The position numbers were made by a program, and so were the translations under genes. Positions 1 to 8,229 of a DNA stretch of 64,000 bases are shown here, piece after piece. The stretch covers positions 2,071,501 through 2,135,500 of the forward strand of contig NZ_CP053557.1 of assembly GCF_014524545.1 (NCBI RefSeq), in the 5' to 3' direction. Each line of letters starts with the position of its first letter. Position 1 is the first letter of the stretch. Origin of the DNA: Exiguobacterium sp. Helios. Its GTDB lineage: Bacteria; Bacillota; Bacilli; Exiguobacteriales; Exiguobacteriaceae. The notes under the pieces are model-generated. The model had not been told where the DNA came from. It worked only from the letters and a program-made list of their open reading frames with translations, and searched no databases.

Positions 1-713
1 ACCATCATCTCAGCCAGTCTTGATTGGGTCATTGTTTCATCGATATCAACTGTTCCGATATACTTACCACGACGAATTGTCGTACAGCGATCGGCGACTT
101 CCATGATTTCCTTCAATTTGTGGGTAATCAAGATAATCGATTTCCCTTCAGCAATCAATCGATTCATGATTTGAATCAATTCTTTGATTTCTTGTGGGGT
201 TAAAACAGCAGATGGCTCATCGAAGATTAGAATATCTGCGCCACGGTACAGTGTTTTTAAAATTTCAACACGCTGTTGCATCCCTACCGAAATATCTTCG
301 ATTTTTGCATCTGGATCAACGGCAAGACCGTATTGTTCCGAAATTTGGCGGACTTTTTCACGTGCCGCTGCTCGGTCGATTTTCAGACCGGCTTTCGGTT
401 CTGCACCCAAGATGATGTTTTCTGTTACTGTGAAATTTTGAACGAGCATGAAATGTTGGTGTACCATCCCGATCCCCAGATCATTCGCAACGTTCGGACT
501 CGTAATATTGACTTTCTCACCACGTACACGAATCTCTCCAGCCTCAGGCTGATACAAACCAAATAAGACGTTCATCAGCGTCGATTTTCCGGCACCGTTT
601 TCACCAAGTAAAGCGTGAATCTCACCTTTCCGAAGCTGGAGCGTGATGTTATCATTTGCGACGAAACTGCCAAACTCTTTTCGTATGTTTAGCATTTCAA
701 TGACGTATTCCAA
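1..713 (-). CDS. nupO: Nucleoside ABC transporter ATP-binding protein, 3' end cut by window edge
   Basis: This is the energising ATPase of an ABC importer of the BMP/nucleoside type. The visible 237 codons hold a first nucleotide-binding domain: Walker A (GENGAGKST), the Q-loop region (GMVHQHF), a signature-like SVGMQQR, Walker B (ILIFDEP) and the switch His (ITHKLKE). Full-length relatives such as B. subtilis YufO/NupO carry two such domains, so the second lies beyond base 1. I chose a TTG start at 713: GGGAG lies about nine bases upstream and the resulting N-terminus (EYVIEMLNIRK) aligns with NupO. It follows the lipoprotein gene by 65 bases, as in nupNOPQ; permease genes should come next. 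The substrate (guanosine or other nucleosides) is inferred from the family. Confidence 0.9.
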   Translation of the reverse strand, partial: MEYVIEMLNIRKEFGSFVANDNITLQLRKGEIHALLGENGAGKSTLMNVLFGLYQPEAGEIRVRGEKVNITSPNVANDLGIGMVHQHFMLVQNFTVTENIILGAEPKAGLKIDRAAAREKVRQISEQYGLAVDPDAKIEDISVGMQQRVEILKTLYRGADILIFDEPSAVLTPQEIKELIQIMNRLIAEGKSIILITHKLKEIMEVADRCTTIRRGKYIGTVDIDETMTQSRLAEMM

Positions 714-736
714 GAAAATCCACTCCCATGTTTAGT

Positions 737-772
737 TTAAAAGGGGAGGCCGCAGTACTAGCGACCCCCGCT
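737..772 (-). terminator. Possible weak attenuating hairpin between lipoprotein and ATPase genes
   Basis: On the minus strand a G-rich arm (GGGGGTCGC) and a C-rich arm (GCGGCCTCCCC) can pair imperfectly around a short loop, followed by TTTTAAAC. Such hairpins often lower expression of ABC genes relative to the upstream lipoprotein. The stem is interrupted, so this is tentative. Confidence 0.35.
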
Positions 773-778
773 TCCAGT

Positions 779-1852
779 TTATTTCAGTGACGCTTCGTAT
801 TCTTTGTACTCGTCGTCAGTAGCTGGAACTTTGATGTCGCCAGCGATGATTTGTTTTTTGAAGTCTTCCACTTTCGTCAAGACGTCTTTCGCTACATTGT
901 CTTGTGATGGTGCGATATCAACTCCGCCGTCTTTGAGACCGAACTCAACGACTTTACCAGCTGGGAAGTTACCGTCTTTCGTATCTTTTGCTACTTGTTC
1001 AACTGCTGTATCTACACGTTTGACCATTGACGTCAATGTAACGTTTTCTGGCATACCTTCTTCAACTTGGTCACGGTCGACACCGATTACCCAAACATCT
1101 TCGCCGTTTTTCTTACGGTTTTTCGCTTCTGTGAAGACACCTTGTCCTGTTCCACCAGCAGCATGATAGATGACGTCGACTTTTTTACCGTACATACCTG
1201 AAGCAATTGCTTGTCCTTTTTCAGCAGCGTTAAAGTCTTCTGCATATTGAACTTGGATGTCTGCTTTCGGGTTGACGGCTTTAACTCCAGCTTTAAATCC
1301 ACTTTCGAACTTTTTGATCAAGTCAGAGTTAACACCACCGACGAAACCAACTTTGTCTGATTTCGTTGTCAAACCGGCAACAACACCAACGAGGAATGAT
1401 CCTTCGTTTTCTTTGAAGACGATTGAAGCTACGTTTGGCTTATCAACGACCATGTCGACGAGTGCAAAGTTGTTGTCTTTAAACTGATCGGCAACTTTAC
1501 CGATATCTTCTGCCATTAAGAATCCGATACCGAGAATCAAGTCATATTTCGCACGAGCCAATTGCTGAAGGTTCGGTTGGTAATCCGATTGTTTCGCTGA
1601 CTGGAGGTACTTGTATCCTGTACCTTCTTTTAAGTCGTTGTCTTTACCGAATTTCTGAATCCCTTCCCACGCTGATTGGTTGAACGACTTATCGTCAACA
1701 CCGCCCGTATCTGTAACCATACCTACTTTGAAGCCTGCTTTTTCGTCTCCGCCGCTTGAATCTTTCGAATCATCGTTACCACCACATGCTGCGAGTACCG
1801 AACTCATTGCTAAACCTGTTGCTGCTAATGCGAGAAGTGACTTCTTTTTCAT
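779..1852 (-). CDS. nupN: BMP-family nucleoside-binding lipoprotein (paralogue 1)
   Basis: Substrate-binding lipoprotein of the BMP/PnrA/Med family, anchored outside the membrane and feeding the ABC importer encoded just downstream. At 357 residues it has the usual family length. It begins MKKKSLLALAATG, followed by a lipobox ending LAAC about 22 residues in; after cleavage the Cys would be lipidated. Family blocks include the DDKSFNQSAWEG segment near the start and the VDRDQVEEGMPENV segment. A start 30 bases further upstream is open, but ATG 1852 has an AAAGGGGAT ribosome site and gives a clean signal peptide. It is similar throughout to the second BMP protein at 2923-3942, so the two are duplicates. 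Nucleoside binding is family knowledge, not shown here. Confidence 0.93.
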   Translation of the reverse strand: MKKKSLLALAATGLAMSSVLAACGGNDDSKDSSGGDEKAGFKVGMVTDTGGVDDKSFNQSAWEGIQKFGKDNDLKEGTGYKYLQSAKQSDYQPNLQQLARAKYDLILGIGFLMAEDIGKVADQFKDNNFALVDMVVDKPNVASIVFKENEGSFLVGVVAGLTTKSDKVGFVGGVNSDLIKKFESGFKAGVKAVNPKADIQVQYAEDFNAAEKGQAIASGMYGKKVDVIYHAAGGTGQGVFTEAKNRKKNGEDVWVIGVDRDQVEEGMPENVTLTSMVKRVDTAVEQVAKDTKDGNFPAGKVVEFGLKDGGVDIAPSQDNVAKDVLTKVEDFKKQIIAGDIKVPATDDEYKEYEASLK

Positions 1853-1943
1853 CTGAAATAATCCCCTTTCGAATATGGTCATACAAAGTTCCTGACTACG
1901 TCAAGCACCTGAGGCTGGTGATGAGGAGCGTTACGTAGGTAGG

Positions 1944-1958
1944 TGGAAAGCGCTTTCA
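1944..1958. promoter_or_regulatory. cre-like (CcpA) site upstream of nupN
   Basis: TGGAAAGCGCTTTCA contains a perfect 12-base palindrome (GAAAGCGCTTTC, 1946-1957). On the minus strand TGAAAGCGCTTTCC matches the cre consensus TGNAARCGNWWWCA at 13 of 14 positions. It lies about 90 bases upstream of the lipoprotein start, so carbon catabolite control of the transporter is plausible. No clear -35/-10 pair was found between it and the gene. Confidence 0.6.
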
Positions 1959-1980
1959 GTGGAACCCCTAAAACGAGTGG

Positions 1981-2700
1981 TTAGACACGCTTACGGATGA
2001 CATGGAAATCAAACTTGTCCGCACGGAAATAGTTCGCTGAATAAAGAACGGATCGGTCAAGCTCATCATAATGCGTTTGCCGCAGTACGAGTAACGGTTG
2101 GTCCGTATGTAATTGTTCAGCGATCTTTGGATCAATCCGCGGTTCGATGTGCGTGACCGCATGAGTGACACGGCGTCCTAATTCTTTTTCTAGAGCGTCA
2201 AACAGTGACGTCGAAGACGTAAACTGTTCTTCATTTTTAATATAATGGCTTGGAATCTTATCGACACAATAGACGACAGGAACATCTCCCGCAAGTCGGA
2301 TTCGTTCGATTCGATAAACCAGTTCATCCGGTCCTAACTGAAAACGTTCTCGATCACGTTCAGTTGGTTGTACCATTTCTGATGACAGAACTTCTGAGGT
2401 CGGAATCATACCTGCACGCGCAATCATCTCCGTGACACTGTAAAGCTCCTCAATCCCTGAAGTAAACGGTGGTCTTGCATTGATAAACGTACCGACACCG
2501 TGTTTACGGATGACAATGTTCTCATCTTCAAGAATTCGTAAAGCCTCTCGAAGAGTCGCTCGACTAACGCCAAGTTGCTTTGAAAGTTCAAACTCTGAAG
2601 GTAACTTTTCGCCTTCCTTGTAAACGCCGTCATCGATGTCAGACTTGATTTTTTCAATCACACGTAAATAAAGCAAACGATGATCTAATTTAATCGACAT
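1981..2700 (-). CDS. ymfC: GntR-family (HutC/UTRA) transcriptional regulator
   Basis: A 239-residue regulator with an N-terminal winged helix-turn-helix (YKEGEKLPSEFELSKQLGVS followed by RATLREALRILEDEN, roughly residues 25-70) and a C-terminal UTRA ligand-binding domain. It corresponds to YmfC, which also lies beside spoIIIE in Bacillus. ATG 2700 was chosen over an open reading extension to 2769 because GGATGGAGAT sits just upstream and the extension lacks a ribosome site. The gene lies between two BMP lipoprotein genes, so it probably controls nucleoside uptake. It has its own promoter flanked by two copies of a palindromic motif that recurs at the second BMP promoter, which suggests autoregulation. 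The ligand is unknown. Confidence 0.92.
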   Translation of the reverse strand: MSIKLDHRLLYLRVIEKIKSDIDDGVYKEGEKLPSEFELSKQLGVSRATLREALRILEDENIVIRKHGVGTFINARPPFTSGIEELYSVTEMIARAGMIPTSEVLSSEMVQPTERDRERFQLGPDELVYRIERIRLAGDVPVVYCVDKIPSHYIKNEEQFTSSTSLFDALEKELGRRVTHAVTHIEPRIDPKIAEQLHTDQPLLVLRQTHYDELDRSVLYSANYFRADKFDFHVIRKRV

Positions 2701-2738
2701 GACGCATCTCCATCCTCTATCTAGTTGTAACCAGTGCT

Positions 2739-2750
2739 CAGACTTCTGAC
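2739..2750. promoter_or_regulatory. Putative GntR operator, copy A
   Basis: The minus strand reads GTCAGAAGTCTG, with core CAGA-A-GTCTG. It lies just downstream of the predicted start of transcription of the GntR gene, a position suited to repression. It matches copies at 2820-2834 and 4066-4079. Confidence 0.6.
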
Positions 2751-2773
2751 GTATGAGAACTCCAGCCAAGATA

Positions 2774-2802
2774 AGTATATGATGCCGGACTCAATCCTGC
2801 AA
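2774..2802 (-). promoter_or_regulatory. Sigma-A promoter of the GntR gene
   Basis: -35 TTGCAG (2802-2797), 17-base spacer, -10 TATACT (2779-2774) on the minus strand. The predicted start is near 2767, about 67 bases before the ATG. Operator copies lie on both sides. Confidence 0.65.
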
Positions 2803-2819
2803 TCATTTTGTAACAGGTT

Positions 2820-2834
2820 AGAAGTCTGACTTCT
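2820..2834. promoter_or_regulatory. Putative GntR operator, copy B
   Basis: AGAAGT-CTG-ACTTCT is a perfect 6-base inverted repeat with a 3-base spacer. Read on the plus strand with its flank it contains GTTAGAAGTCTG, one base different from copy A. It lies upstream of the GntR -35 box. Confidence 0.6.
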
Positions 2835-2875
2835 GGCGCTTTTGTAACCCTTTTCATAACGTAAATAAGATTGGA

Positions 2876-2907
2876 AGAAAATAGGGCATTCTACCTAAGA
2901 ATACCCC
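2876..2907 (-). terminator. Terminator after the second BMP lipoprotein gene
   Basis: On the minus strand GGGGTATTCT pairs with AGAATGCCCT (two G-T pairs) around a TAGGT loop, followed by ATTTTCTTCC. It starts 16 bases past the stop codon. Confidence 0.65.
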
Positions 2908-2922
2908 TTTTCCACCTGTCGC

Positions 2923-3942
2923 TTATTGTTCAGGGACAACTGTTTTTCCTTCAACAACAGCTTTTTTGGCTTGTTCGACTTTTTTCAATGTCTCTTTTGA
3001 CAGCTTGTCTGACTCTACTAAATCGACACCTTGTTCTTTTAAACCGTAACGAATCGTTTTCCCACCCGTTAGTTTTCCGTCTTTCGCCGCATTGGCTGTA
3101 TCTTGAACCGCACGATCTACTCGCTTGATGACCGATGTCAACGTCACGTCTTCCGGCATACCTTCTTCTTTTTGATCCCGGTCTACTCCGATGACTGAAA
3201 CATCTTCGCCGTTCTTCTTACGGTTTTTCGCTTCTGTGAAGACACCGTTTCCTGTTCCGCCGGCAGCCGGGAAAATAATATCCGCGCCTTTTCCGTACAT
3301 TCCGGCTGCGATTGCTTGTCCTTTTTCCGGTGCTGCAAAATCCTCAGCGTATTGGACGTCAACTTTGATTTTTGGATTAACGGATTTTGCCCCTGCTTCG
3401 AATCCGGCACGGAATCGCTCAATGACATCCATCTTCATGCCGCCGACAAATCCGATGTGGTCCGTTTTTGTCTGCATGGCCGCTACAATTCCCGCAAGAT
3501 AAGCGCCTTCGTTCTCTTTGAACGTAATTGATGTCACATTTTTACCCGGTACGACATTGTCGACGATGGCAAATTGAGTATCTTTAAATTGTTTCGCTAC
3601 AGTCTCGATGTCTTCGTTAAACGTATTCCCGATTCCGAATACTAAATCTTCCCCGCCTCGTGCGAGTCGAGACAAGTTCGGTTGGTAGTCTTGTTGGGAC
3701 TTAGACTGAAGATAGGAGTAGCCTTCATTTTGCTTAAGCTGATTTTCTTTTCCGTACGCTTGAAGGCCTTCCCATGCCGACTGGTTAAATGACTTGTCAT
3801 CGATTCCGCCTTTATCGGCAACCATCGCTACAGAAAACTGTTCCTTTTTACTTGAATTGTTGTCCGCCGAACCTCCACATGCTGCTAATCCGACTGTCGC
3901 AATGGTCATCATTGATACGAATGCATACTGCTTTTTCATCAT
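2923..3942 (-). CDS. BMP-family nucleoside-binding lipoprotein (paralogue 2)
   Basis: A second lipoprotein of the BMP family, about 339 residues, with an N-terminal signal and a lipobox ending GLAAC about 22 residues in. It shares with paralogue 1 the DDKSFNQSAWEGLQ and VDRDQKEEGMPEDV blocks and the C-terminal hinge region. Start choice: GAGGAG precedes two adjacent ATGs (3942 and 3939), either usable; the upstream extension to 3978 has no ribosome site. It has its own promoter, a copy of the putative GntR operator touching the -35, a cre-like site in the leader, and its own terminator, so it is a separate unit without a transporter of its own nearby. It may share the nup permease or act as a sensor; both ideas are inference. 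Confidence 0.92.
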   Translation of the reverse strand: MMKKQYAFVSMMTIATVGLAACGGSADNNSSKKEQFSVAMVADKGGIDDKSFNQSAWEGLQAYGKENQLKQNEGYSYLQSKSQQDYQPNLSRLARGGEDLVFGIGNTFNEDIETVAKQFKDTQFAIVDNVVPGKNVTSITFKENEGAYLAGIVAAMQTKTDHIGFVGGMKMDVIERFRAGFEAGAKSVNPKIKVDVQYAEDFAAPEKGQAIAAGMYGKGADIIFPAAGGTGNGVFTEAKNRKKNGEDVSVIGVDRDQKEEGMPEDVTLTSVIKRVDRAVQDTANAAKDGKLTGGKTIRYGLKEQGVDLVESDKLSKETLKKVEQAKKAVVEGKTVVPEQ

Positions 3943-3963
3943 CGCCAACTCCTCTTCCTGTAA

Positions 3964-3977
3964 TGTGAGCGCTTTCA
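3964..3977. promoter_or_regulatory. cre-like (CcpA) site in leader of second BMP gene
   Basis: The minus strand TGAAAGCGCTCACA matches TGNAARCGNWWWCA at 13 of 14 positions. It lies about 22 bases upstream of the start codon and downstream of the predicted -10, where CcpA would act as a roadblock. Confidence 0.6.
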
Positions 3978-4038
3978 TTATCTATTTGTGAAAAAGTCGC
4001 TCACGTACCTTTATCGGGTACGCCAACTCATATGACTG

Positions 4039-4067
4039 AGTATGACAAATATCCCGCACAAAATCAA
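4039..4067 (-). promoter_or_regulatory. Sigma-A promoter of the second BMP gene
   Basis: -35 TTGATT (4067-4062), 17-base spacer, -10 CATACT (4044-4039). The putative GntR operator copy C abuts the -35. Confidence 0.6.
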
Positions 4068-4079
4068 CAGACGTCTGAC
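4066..4079. promoter_or_regulatory. Putative GntR operator, copy C
   Basis: Contains the perfect 10-base palindrome CAGACGTCTG (4068-4077). The minus strand GTCAGACGTCTG differs by one base from copy A. Its position against the -35 box of the second BMP gene suits regulation by the neighbouring GntR protein. Confidence 0.6.
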
Positions 4080-4128
4080 AACTATTTTGATGAAAACGGT
4101 TTAAGTTTTCATTTTTTGATTTTCACCT

Positions 4129-4168
4129 AAAAAAAGAGGACAAAGCCTCAGGTGGCTCTCTCCTCTTT
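4129..4168 (-). terminator. Terminator after ftsK/spoIIIE
   Basis: On the minus strand AGAGGA and AGCC pair with GGCT and TCCTCT around ACCTGA, followed by seven T residues, a few bases past the ftsK stop codon. Confidence 0.85.
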
Positions 4169-4174
4169 CAACTG

Positions 4175-6340
4175 TTAATGCCCCATGACACGACGCGGTT
4201 TTGATCCTTCAGACGGACCAATCAAACCATTTTCTTCTAACGCATCAATCAGTCGGGCGGCCCGGTTGTAGCCGATCCGATATTTTCGTTGAATCATCGA
4301 GGTGGATGCTGTCTCCTGTGTCAAGATGAACTGAACGACTTCATCGTATAACGGATCGTCGACTTCCGTCTCCCCTTCTGGAATATCTTTAGGAATCATA
4401 GCCTCGACATATTGTGCCTTTTGTTGGGAAATGACATGATTGACGATTGTTTCGACTTCTTCATCTGACAGGAATGCTCCCTGGACGCGAACCGGTTTAT
4501 TCATTCCGTTCCCGAGCAATAACATGTCCCCTCGTCCGAGCAACTTGTCTGCCCCACTTGTATCAAGAATCGTCCGGGAATCCGTCCCACTGGAAACGCT
4601 GAAAGCAATCCGGGACGGGATGTTGGCCTTGATGACGCCGGTAATGATGTCGACACTTGGCCGTTGTGTCGCGATGACCATGTGGATCCCGGCTGCCCGC
4701 GCCATCTGAGCGAGCCGCATGATGGCATCTTCGACTTCATTTGAGGCAACCATCATCAAATCGGCTAACTCATCAACGATAACGACGATGTACGGCAGGC
4801 GTTGATGGACTTTTTCCTCTGCGTTCATCTTATCGATCAAGGCATTGTAGCCTTCGATATTCCGCGCCCCGTTCTGACTGAAGATTTCATACCGCCGTTC
4901 CATTTCCGAAACGACCTGTTTTAAAGCCTGTGCCGCTTTCTTCGGATCTGTCACGACAGGTGCGAGCAGATGGGGAATTCCGTTATAGACATTCAGTTCG
5001 ACCATCTTCGGATCAATCATCATCAGCCGGACTTCATCTGGCCGGGCCCGCATTAAAATCGAAACAATCATTCCGTTGATACAAACAGATTTCCCGGAGC
5101 CGGTTGAACCGGCGACTAAGACATGCGGCATCTTATTCAGCTTCGCTGTGACCGTCTCACCGGAGATGCTTCGACCAAGCGCAACAAGTAAGCGATCCGG
5201 GTCTGCTTGAACGCTCTCCGCCCCTAAGACCTCTCGTAAAGAGACCATCGCGACTTCCCGGTTCGGCACTTCGATTCCGACGGCAGCTTTTCCGGGAATC
5301 GGTGCTTCAATCCGGATATCTTTTGCTGCGAGCGCAAGTGCCAAATCATCGGCCAGTCCGGTGATTCGACTCAGCTTGATACCTTGATCCGGTTCAATCT
5401 CATATTTCGTCACACTTGGCCCAAGATGGATTTTTAAGACTTTTGCTCCAATTCCAAACGACTTTAACGTAGCAATCAGTTTCGTCGCATTGTCTTTTAA
5501 GCGCTTGTTTTCCCCTGATAAGTCTTTTGTGACGGGTTCTGACAGTAAATCAAGCGACGGCAATTGATACCCGTCCGGTGTCTCCGTCATCGTCAGCGGT
5601 CCTTGTGGGTCTTTCGCTTGTGGTTCGACATGATCCGCAAATCCGATGATTGGTACATCTTGAAGATTGACCGGTGCTTCTTCCGGGACGAGTTCTTCGA
5701 CGGCTTGTTTTTTCAATGTTTTCTTTTTAGCAACCGGTTGTTCTAGCGCTTCTGACTGGGTTGGTTTCTTTTTCTGAGGACGTTCTTTTGCTACTGTCTG
5801 TCGCTCGCGTTGCCGGAATTCCTGAATTCGTTCCTTGATCCCGAACGCCAGTTCACTGAAAAATGTCGGCTGAAGCAGATGAATTCCTGTCACCATCAGA
5901 AATAAACCGATCATAAATGCCCCAAAACTGGAGATATAATAAGAGGAACCTTGATACAGCCATGCATTCATGGCCCCACGCGGTTGACCAAGTAGCAAAT
6001 CAATCCAGATTAAGCCACCTAAAATTAAGGAAGACCAGGCCCATTTGGCTACCCGTTCTTGGTTTGATAAGATCAGTAACAACATTCCGCCAATCAAACC
6101 GTACAGAAGGGAACCAAACTGTCCCACCTGATCTGTTGCGAATTGCGCCAGTACTTCACCGACACGTCCAAACTGTCCAAGTGCTAAAACGTACGCCAGC
6201 AATGAAAGAACCGCGATGATTGCTGCATATGTACGGTATTGGATCGGTTGACGCTGTTTTTTCGCGGGTGGCCGTTTTTTCGCCGGGATGCGCTTTCGTG
6301 GCGGTGTTTTCCGGACCGGTCCTTTTTTTGTTGTCGCCAT
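4175..6340 (-). CDS. ftsK: DNA translocase FtsK/SpoIIIE
   Basis: A 721-residue membrane-anchored DNA pump that moves chromosome ends through the closing septum. Residues 1-30 are a very basic Lys/Arg/Pro tail. Four membrane segments follow within about residues 35-165, then a charged linker, then the motor domain with Walker [11 protein letters not shown] (about residues 405-415) and Walker B ([13 protein letters not shown]). The C-terminal gamma winged helix ([21 protein letters not shown]) recognises oriented sequence signals. AGGAGGT precedes ATG 6340. The position beside rnjB and the GntR gene matches Bacillus spoIIIE, but no sporulation gene occurs in the window, so a general chromosome-segregation role is more likely. 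It has its own terminator and another one just upstream. Confidence 0.96.
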   Translation of the reverse strand: MATTKKGPVRKTPPRKRIPAKKRPPAKKQRQPIQYRTYAAIIAVLSLLAYVLALGQFGRVGEVLAQFATDQVGQFGSLLYGLIGGMLLLILSNQERVAKWAWSSLILGGLIWIDLLLGQPRGAMNAWLYQGSSYYISSFGAFMIGLFLMVTGIHLLQPTFFSELAFGIKERIQEFRQRERQTVAKERPQKKKPTQSEALEQPVAKKKTLKKQAVEELVPEEAPVNLQDVPIIGFADHVEPQAKDPQGPLTMTETPDGYQLPSLDLLSEPVTKDLSGENKRLKDNATKLIATLKSFGIGAKVLKIHLGPSVTKYEIEPDQGIKLSRITGLADDLALALAAKDIRIEAPIPGKAAVGIEVPNREVAMVSLREVLGAESVQADPDRLLVALGRSISGETVTAKLNKMPHVLVAGSTGSGKSVCINGMIVSILMRARPDEVRLMMIDPKMVELNVYNGIPHLLAPVVTDPKKAAQALKQVVSEMERRYEIFSQNGARNIEGYNALIDKMNAEEKVHQRLPYIVVIVDELADLMMVASNEVEDAIMRLAQMARAAGIHMVIATQRPSVDIITGVIKANIPSRIAFSVSSGTDSRTILDTSGADKLLGRGDMLLLGNGMNKPVRVQGAFLSDEEVETIVNHVISQQKAQYVEAMIPKDIPEGETEVDDPLYDEVVQFILTQETASTSMIQRKYRIGYNRAARLIDALEENGLIGPSEGSKPRRVMGH

Positions 6341-6358
6341 CTTTCTCTGACCTCCTGA

Positions 6359-6402
6359 TAAAAAAACGACTCAGCTGACCATCCATCGGCCTCCCTGAGT
6401 CG
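6359..6402 (-). terminator. Terminator after rnjB
   Basis: CGACTCAG (6367-6374) pairs with CTGAGTCG (6395-6402); on the minus strand the second arm is followed by a run of seven T residues. It separates rnjB from ftsK. Confidence 0.85.
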
Positions 6403-6411
6403 CTCCTTTTG

Positions 6412-8076
6412 TTAAATTTCCATGATGATCGGTAAAATCATCGGACGACGTTTCGTCTGTTCATACAAGTATGAACTTAACTTGTCACGAATCAATGATT
6501 TCATTTCTGTCCAGTCGAGCTCACCAGTCAATTTACCTTGCAGTTGCTTGGCAACGATACGGTTGGCTTCATTGATCATATCTTCGGATTCGCGCATATA
6601 AACGAATCCGCGGGAAATGATTTCTGGCCCGGAGACAATCGTTTTATTTTTTCGGCTGATGGTAATCACACAGAGGACAACACCGTCTTGTGACAACAGG
6701 CGACGATCACGTAAGACGATGTTTCCGACATCCCCGACACCAATTCCGTCAATCAGGACGTTTCCGGCGTTCACTTTACGTGACATCCGGGCTTTCCGTT
6801 TTTCAAACTCGACGACATCCCCGTTTTCGATGATGAAGATGTTGTTCGCATTGACACCAACCGTTTGTGCTAAACGGCTGTGTGCCTTTTGCATCCGGAA
6901 CTCCCCGTGGATTGGAACGAAGAATTTCGGTTTAATCAAGTTCAGCATCAACTTCAAGTCTTCTGCGTGTCCGTGACCGGATACATGAACCTTCCGCTGA
7001 TTGTAGATGACGTTCGCACCGGCGCGGAACAAGAGATCAATTGTTTTCGAAACGGATTTCTCGTTTCCGGGAATCGGTGACGCTGCAACGACAACGGTAT
7101 CGTTTAAGCGGATGTTGACCTGCTTATGCGCGTTCCGTGCCATGCGTGTGAGAGCTGCCATCGGTTCACCTTGCGACCCCGTCGTTAAAATCACAACTTG
7201 ATTATCATCAAGTCGATTGATTTCCGACAGTTCGACCAACGTTTTGTGTTTAAAGCGCAAGTAGTTCAAACGTTGAGCGACCTCCACGATATTGACCATG
7301 CTGCGACCGACAACCGCAACTTTCCGGTTGTTGGCTTCTGCCGCTGCAAAGACCTGTTGCAGACGGTGAACGTTTGATGCGAAGGAAGCTACGATGACGC
7401 GACCTGGTGCCTCATAGATGACATCGTTCAGTTCCGAACCGACCGTTGATTCTGAGCCGGACATACCAGGACGTTCGGCATTCGTCGAATCAGATAACAG
7501 ACAGAGGACACCGCGCTGACCGATTGCGGCAATCTTCCCGAAATCAGCTTGTTTGCCGTCGACTGGTGTGTAGTCAAATTTAAAGTCTCCCGTATGGACA
7601 ATCGCCCCTTGCGATGTTTGGATACATACCCCGACTGCATCCGGAATCGAGTGATTAACACGGAAGAACGTAATGAAGTGACCTGCTACGGTTAATTTCG
7701 TCTTGGCATCAATTGGACGAAGATCTGCCTTTTTCAATAAACCGGCTTCTTTTAATTTAATTTCAATCAAACCAAGCGTTAAACGTGTTCCATAAACCGG
7801 TACTTTTAAGTCCCGTAAGACATAACTGAGGGCACCAATGTGGTCCTCATGTCCATGAGTAATGAAAATCCCTTGAATCCGCTCTTTGTTTTCTTTTAAA
7901 TAACTAATGTCTGGAATGACTTTATCGATTCCAAGCATCTCATCTCCTGGGAACATTAACCCGGCATCGATTACGAAGATGTCCTCGTCGAGTTCGACGA
8001 CGTACATGTTCTTACCGATTTCACCGGCGCCACCAAGAGCAAAGACGCTTACTTTTTCCGTCTTTTTCTTTGACAC
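6412..8076 (-). CDS. rnjB: Ribonuclease J2
   Basis: Metallo-beta-lactamase/beta-CASP RNase of 554 residues, part of the RNase J1/J2 complex in mRNA decay and rRNA 5' processing. Overall sequence (N-terminal MSKKKTEKV, ISYL..., VHVSGHGHAEDLK) is closer to B. subtilis J2 than J1. The metal motif is intact, HGHEDHIG with H74, H76, D78 and H79, whereas J2 of B. subtilis, as I recall it, reads HGHDENIG there. The beta-CASP region and C-terminal dimerisation domain are present and the end (RRPMILPIIMEI) is typical. The start is GTG 8076 behind AGGAGGT. Its position before spoIIIE/ftsK matches ymfA of Bacillus. It has its own promoter and terminator. Confidence 0.94.
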   Translation of the reverse strand: MSKKKTEKVSVFALGGAGEIGKNMYVVELDEDIFVIDAGLMFPGDEMLGIDKVIPDISYLKENKERIQGIFITHGHEDHIGALSYVLRDLKVPVYGTRLTLGLIEIKLKEAGLLKKADLRPIDAKTKLTVAGHFITFFRVNHSIPDAVGVCIQTSQGAIVHTGDFKFDYTPVDGKQADFGKIAAIGQRGVLCLLSDSTNAERPGMSGSESTVGSELNDVIYEAPGRVIVASFASNVHRLQQVFAAAEANNRKVAVVGRSMVNIVEVAQRLNYLRFKHKTLVELSEINRLDDNQVVILTTGSQGEPMAALTRMARNAHKQVNIRLNDTVVVAASPIPGNEKSVSKTIDLLFRAGANVIYNQRKVHVSGHGHAEDLKLMLNLIKPKFFVPIHGEFRMQKAHSRLAQTVGVNANNIFIIENGDVVEFEKRKARMSRKVNAGNVLIDGIGVGDVGNIVLRDRRLLSQDGVVLCVITISRKNKTIVSGPEIISRGFVYMRESEDMINEANRIVAKQLQGKLTGELDWTEMKSLIRDKLSSYLYEQTKRRPMILPIIMEI

Positions 8077-8133
8077 GATATGACCTCCTATTTATATTCA
8101 CTTTTCGTGAGCCGTCCACTTATCACTATCACT

Positions 8134-8162
8134 ATTCTAGCCGAACTTTGCCATTCTGCCAA
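8134..8162 (-). promoter_or_regulatory. Sigma-A promoter of rnjB
   Basis: -35 TTGGCA (8162-8157), 17-base spacer, -10 TAGAAT (8139-8134). The predicted start of transcription is near 8127, giving a leader of about 50 bases before the GTG. Confidence 0.7.
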
Positions 8163-8182
8163 CAACAGGGATGGTGAAAACG

Positions 8183-8225
8183 AAAAAAAACATCGTGTGA
8201 CCACTCTTTCGGTCCACACGATGTT
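8183..8225 (-). terminator. Terminator of the murE-femX-M15 peptidase operon
   Basis: On the minus strand AACATCGTGTG-ACC pairs with GGT-ACACGATGTT (one mismatch) around GAAAGAGT, followed by eight T residues, shortly after the peptidase stop codon. Confidence 0.9.
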
Positions 8226-8229
8226 CGTT

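Noticed and set aside
4029-4046. ACTCA...TGAGT inverted repeat near the second BMP promoter -10
   Set aside because: Short arms and no second copy; not enough to call an operator beside the stronger motif at 4066-4079.
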